A stretch of 64,000 bases of DNA from NCBI GenBank assembly GCA_019722365.1, contig JADFUC010000929.1:55214-119213 (forward strand). The letters are read 5' to 3'. The position numbers and the translations under genes were made by a program. Source of the DNA: Lithospermum erythrorhizon (lineage: Eukaryota > Streptophyta > Magnoliopsida > Boraginales > Boraginaceae). Position 1 is the stretch's first letter; each line of letters opens with the position of its first letter. Of this stretch, positions 59,800-64,000 are shown one piece after another. Below the pieces are notes generated by a model. It did no database searches. It was not told the origin of the DNA and saw only the letters and a program-made list of their open reading frames with translations.

Positions 59800-60516
59800 G
59801 AAGTAAGCCGAGCTTGAAGAGCATCGTGTTTTTGATTTACTGCGCGAAGCTTAGGAAGTCGTTTCTTCTTCTTTGGTAGCTAAAGTGGCAACGTCTTTGA
59901 TATGACATTCTCTTCTTCGATTCGCTTGACACAGCAGTTCTGAGGCCCTCTGCGTTCTCGCTGGCGGCTTCGAGGCGCGTCATCTAGAGATCGACTTGAT
60001 CTAGGGCATAGCTTGCGTTAAGCAGCCTCACCGGGGAAAATGGCGAGGCCAAATATATATCCACAGTAAAAAGAGAAAGGAAGGAAGAAGGAGTTACCTT
60101 TATCAGATGGCGAGAAAGTGCACCATGAACCTCCAAGGGATCACGAATGGATTTATAATCCTTCCCAATCCGCTCCAGTAAAAGGGGATGCGAGGCTGGA
60201 AAACATAGATTTTTCCTGAGGATTGAATCCTCGGGATTTTTGAGCGCTGCAGAAAGGTGTAAGTCAGGATAGTCGCGAGTCTCGGTTTTGGCTCTAGGAG
60301 CGGAATCGAACCACAAATCAGGCAGTCTCGTGAATGGATGTAAGTTTGAGAGCAGAATCGTCCATGGGTTTCCTCGTAAAGGATATTGGAGGAAGGGTTA
60401 GTCGAGTCTAGGAATGTGTCGAATCCCAGGAGAACTGCGACGATTGACTTCAGCTTTTGAGGAATAGTGGGGTGGCTTGAGGAGGGCGAGGGCGCTTTTC
60501 CCAGATGCGTGTCCAT
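59800..60516 (-). pseudogene. Unrecognised coding-like region, one frameshift
   Basis: From ATG 60516 the minus strand reads MDTHLGKAPSPSSSHPTIPQ and goes on to about 60360 (ILYEETHGRF), where a one-frame change leads into the 59984-60316 stretch (LWFDSAPRAKTETRDYP ... PEDSILRKN ... HGALSRHLIKVTP) up to a stop at 59984. Together about 178 codons. Beyond the stop, 59800-59970 is also coding-like (DVATLATKEEETTS, Lys/Glu-rich). No signal peptide or clear membrane segment. I do not know the family. A damaged plant gene and a transposon-derived one are both possible. Confidence 0.35.
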
Positions 60517-61289
60517 TAGAAGTTTTAGTGGTTGTTGGTGGGATAAGCATCAGCAGCTAGATTCTGACGATATGTAAAATTTTGTTAGCCTAGATGTAAC
60601 TTAGAGTGAATAAGGTTTTAAGTTAAGTTATTAACTTTTAGGTGTTTAAATTTAATAATCTTAGATTATTGAACAAAAGGGGCTATAGACTAATGTGATA
60701 GACCCGACTACCCAGGCTAGAATGATTAGTGACCAGTATAAATAATCAGGTGATTAGCGATAAAATTAAGAATACTTGAAAGTAAAGTAAGGAAAGAAAT
60801 CTGATACACCACGATTTGCGAGCTTGGTTCCTGCTCGTGAGTCGACTGACCGCAAGGTTTTGGCAAAGATAACTAGCTCTTGAAGAAATGTTTGATTACT
60901 TGAGCAACTTCTCTGAGACTATTATCAAACACAGCATAAATAAGTGACCCAGTACCGGTAAGGATTTGACTCTAATCAACTAGATTAGGAACCCAAGAAT
61001 TTCACGCTCCAAGGATTTCACTCTCTTACTCAACCTGAACAACCTGTCGCTGTATGAGGATTTCGCTTGTCTGATAAAGGAGGATTCGGAAATGAATTTT
61101 TCTGCTTGACTGAGAGCTTCTGAATGTGTGAATTAAATGTAGGAGTTATGACTTTTGCCTTTTGATTTACAATGAATTGAATGCTTTCGAAGTGGAATTA
61201 AAATAATTTTCAAAAGTCATTTTGTTTTAAAAAGCAGGCTTTATATAGTACAAAATTTAAAGAAATTTGAAAAATTGCCAGCGTCGTGA

Positions 61290-61315
61290 CTCATCGAGAC
61301 CGAAGTCTCGATGAG
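61290..61315. repeat. Hairpin CTCATCGAGAC-CGAA-GTCTCGATGAG
   Basis: Perfect 11-bp stem with CGAA loop. Related words CTATCGAGG, GGTCTCGATC and CTCTCGATAAG follow at 61368-61410, so the motif is repeated nearby. Confidence 0.8.
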
Positions 61316-61801
61316 CCTAAATAGATTAGAATGCAACGGTGGCTTGATTCTGTATAGACCCTATCGAGGTGGGGGTCTCGATCATCGGGACCGGGAACCC
61401 TCTCGATAAGTCTCAAATGGTGAAACTTTCTTTTCTAAAATAAAAGATCGTTTAGTAGTCTCGAAAGCAGTAACCACTTGATCATTTGTCACGAGACAAC
61501 CATGAATCAATCATACTTAGGATTTAGAAATTACGGACCATCGATTTTAAAACACAATAAGATTAAATCGCAAAAGTCATTACTCGCATATTATTTAAAA
61601 GCGACAATGTACTAGGAATTAGCAGAGTTTCCTTCTGACGCCTATAAGCAAAACCTGAGCTCGCTTGAAAGGCTTGGCGTTGTTAGACTCGTCCATGAGC
61701 CTCGAACATCCCAATCAAAATTTTAAAGCGCTTGAACTTATTAAGAATAATCCACGAATACGTTCACTTGAAAAGCGGGATTAGTTCGTTTAAACAATTT
61801 G

Positions 61802-61866
61802 TTATCTTCAAAAGCGGGTTTGAATCGAATACCCATTATTCATGAAACTCCCGCTTTTGATGATAA
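61802..61866. repeat. 17-bp imperfect inverted repeat
   Basis: TTATCTTCAAAAGCGGG at 61802-61818 and CCCGCTTTTGATGATAA at 61850-61866, one mismatch, 31-base loop. Confidence 0.75.
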
Positions 61867-62249
61867 GAATTTGACTTATGCTAAGGGGAAGGAAATATAA
61901 GACAAAAAGCAACGCTCCCCCTCAACATAAGATTCCCAAGGCTTTCCTACGAAATAAAACCATAATAATCCATGGATGACATATCAATGAGCGCAAAATA
62001 TTAGCATGGCAGAGAATGAATAATTAAACACCAAACAAGCTATTATAAAGAAAGAAAAGCATCCATGAAGTGCTCATGAAAAGAAACCATAGCAAACTAA
62101 AGTTTAAAAGACACAATAAAGCATAAGTCTAGCATAAGTCTACTCATCCCTTTGGGATCATCGCGAGAGTATAGCAAATAAAAACATAAAGTGAAAGCAT
62201 TGAAGTTCTAGATGATCTTGGACCACATTACCAGCATCAAAGAAGGACC

Positions 62250-63712
62250 CCATGGCATCCTCCTGCATCATCATCATCAATGAGATAATCTTCAAGACGA
62301 TCCCGGAGAAAGAAGTAGTCGGATGCAGTAGATGCGGATGTCTTCGTACCCATGACCGGTGGTATCACCGGCCTCGGCTTTCGTACGTCAGATATAAATA
62401 TTTCTTGTTGGCCTTCATCTTCTCATTAGCATCTCCAAAATGGGAAAGGAATTTCATAATCCCTTTCACATAGTCTTTTAGCTTCTTTGTTTTCCTTGAG
62501 AAGGGATTTCTTGACGCTTTTCATAGAAGCATGATTATCTCTATGGAAACTTTGTTGCTAAAGTGCGATCTCGTTAAACTGAGTGTCGTGGTCTTGAAAC
62601 ATGCTTACTCCTCGCCTCACTTGAGGGAGCCTCATTATCGCTCCTCGTCACCCTCTCCATCAGATCGTAAATCCAGCTTCATCATAAATCAGTCTGCATC
62701 GTGTGTCTTACGTCGTAGAAATGCGAGTCCTGCAGTCGTCAACTTTCACAAGCCATTTCCTCCCCGTCATGGTTGGATTGCTCTTTATCCTCCCTTTGAG
62801 CCAATTTGCCTCGAGCTACCAAAGGCGGTTATTGTGATAAGCGATGATGCAGCGTCCTAAAGTAGTCTTTGGTAATCCTATGTGTGCCCACCATCGATAA
62901 AAAATACCCACAGGAAACTTGGCTCTATCTCCCCCAAGGCTCCATTATATATGTGTAATGAGCATCCGTACGGAAGAGTTGTTGCCCGTAAAGTGATGCA
63001 TGTGAAAAGAAATAATGATTGGAAGATTGATCGTTAGCGAAGCATAAACTTGTAAGTCGATAGATTCTGACCCCCAGCAGATTCTATCTTGAGAACCGCG
63101 AGGACCAGGCTTGTAAGCAAGTATTAGCGAATCTTGCCTCCCGTGTCTTACAAATCTGGCGTAAGCGAAGTATCGACCGCCCGCTTCTTGCGATACCCGT
63201 TCACTAAACCTCACCGTTGTTCAGCGTAAGCGGTGGCGTTCGCGCCGGCTTCGATCTCGTCAGCGGGAATGCGGCATCCAACCCATGCTTCATGAAACCA
63301 TTTGTTGTAACTGAGAGTCTCTGGAATTTCTCGTCTTATACTCAGAATGATCTCGTTGAATTCGACTTAATATTGGGGCCTATTGCTATTAGGAGTGTGA
63401 ATGACAACGTGCTCATAGAAAAAATGAGCCCAATCCGGAAAGATGCCATAGGACTTACCCAAAAATTTCTCCCGTTTTTGAATTTAGCCGAATCTAATGT
63501 TTTCCACTTCGAGTCTCATCACGTCGTATTAATGCAATCAAGAATGTTGGAGCACCAATTCTTCACTTTCTCCTCACAGATAGCAAAGGGAGTTCACATT
63601 GTCACCGTGTGTTGTGGTTGAGGAACTCCGCTTGATAAGAACAAACATTTGAAGGATTTAGGATTTTGTGTTAGCATACTCTTTGAGTTGGTTTGGAAGG
63701 ATTTGAGGCCAT
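62250..63712 (-). pseudogene. Degraded transposon-derived protein (env-like/plant transposon protein?)
   Basis: From ATG 63712 the minus strand reads MASNPSKPTQ and then, through shifting frames, coding-like pieces: KWKTLDSAKFKNGRNFW near 63460-63510, YFAYARFVRHG near 63130-63175, SSVRMLITHIYNGALGE near 62930-62970, and an acidic SDGEGDEE near 62640-62670. LPYG...ITHI...LG resembles the LPYG-LIT-IF block of the plant transposon (PTP, env-like) proteins found in Sireviruses and related elements. That link is weak and from memory. Plus-strand open stretches here (62531-62860, 63217-63621) show no domain and seem to be shadows. Confidence 0.35.
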
Positions 63713-63920
63713 TTTTAGGATTAAGAGATTTGGGAATAAAGTATAGTGTATGGAGTTTGTAGGGAAATAGTAGTGAATTTTTGATACGTGGAAAATAGTG
63801 AATCTTTGATAAATTGTTGAAGGAAGGGTTGAAAGTGGTTATGTGAAATAGGGTTGAAGGATTAGGAAATTTTTGTTCAAAATGGTGGGAAAATGTTTAT
63901 AGAATTTCTGAGACCATTAA
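63713..63920. other. Spacer before poly-G
   Basis: AT/G-rich, no features. On the minus strand it would be the leader of the previous coding-like region. Confidence 0.35.

Positions 63921-63967
<47 letters not shown>
63921..63967 (+). repeat. 47-base poly-G run
   Basis: An uninterrupted G homopolymer. Such a length is exceptional in plant DNA and may be a sequencing or assembly artefact. Confidence 0.95.
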
Positions 63968-63968
<1 letters not shown>

Positions 63969-63980
63969 GTGATGTTGGTG

Positions 63981-64000
63981 TTGTGTGTGTGTGTGTGTGT
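63981..64000 (+). repeat. TG microsatellite, runs off window
   Basis: At least eight TG units at the window edge, after GTGATGTTGGTGT. Confidence 0.95.

Larger units (their letters stand above)
60600..62240. other. Non-coding region with inverted repeats
   Basis: 1.6 kb without a gene I can support. Holds a perfect hairpin at 61290-61315 and a 17-base inverted repeat at 61802-61866, plus CCCCCTCAACATAAG near 61918, whose complement is a GGGGG-containing purine tract such as copia elements have near their 3' ends. It may be the LTR of a minus-strand copia element, but the partner LTR is not in the window. Confidence 0.4.

Overview
This is a stretch of nuclear genome from a flowering plant, most likely a eudicot. 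The reasons are one intron-containing gene with plant splice sites, about 90% transposable-element content, Ty1/copia and Ty3/gypsy elements primed by initiator Met-tRNA, an apparent Helitron end, a Stowaway-like fragment and a MULE-like inverted-repeat element. No prokaryotic operon, CRISPR array or rRNA is visible.

Layout. Positions 1-16893: a minus-strand Ty3/gypsy element (here family A) whose 3' LTR runs off the left edge. Its gag, protease, RT, RNase H and integrase lie at about 1900-6250. Its 5' LTR (6279-16893) is split by a plus-strand Ty1/copia element (copia-1, 7394-15984). Positions 17341-26823: a long-LTR element (LTRs of about 3.7 kb) with PBS and PPT but only about 2 kb of non-coding interior, i.e. 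LARD-like. Positions 26824-29151: AT-rich DNA with diverged repeats and a Helitron-type 3' end. Positions 29152-33388: a solo gypsy LTR (family B) with a 1.8 kb insertion. Positions 33770-35761: the only confidently intact host gene, NRPB12, the smallest zinc-binding subunit shared by plant RNA polymerases, in three exons. Positions 36906-37897: a TIR element with long inverted repeats. Positions 38329-52318: a copia element (copia-4) broken by a Sirevirus-type copia (39351-48498) and by a family-B solo LTR (49752-51966). Positions 53705-58060: a family-B LTR containing a family-A solo LTR (53992-56635), fused to gypsy pol remains. Positions 58839-59778: a copia solo LTR with perfect 5-bp target duplications. 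Positions 59800-63712: degraded minus-strand coding-like sequence, part of it possibly plant-transposon-protein (env-like) material. The window ends in an extreme poly-G run and a TG microsatellite.

The retroelement genes do not work together as a unit. They are layers of insertion, and nearly all reading frames are broken by frameshifts and stops. Indels are so frequent, even between LTR pairs, that some may be sequencing error rather than decay. NRPB12 reads cleanly except for one splice acceptor and one residue. Boundaries given for LTRs are usually good to a few bases where TG/CA, PBS, PPT or a target duplication is visible, and to tens of bases otherwise. I found no convincing new biological system. 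The most notable signals are the LARD-like element, the hairpin subrepeats in the gypsy LTRs, the MULE-like element with a coding-like interior, and the layered insertion history.
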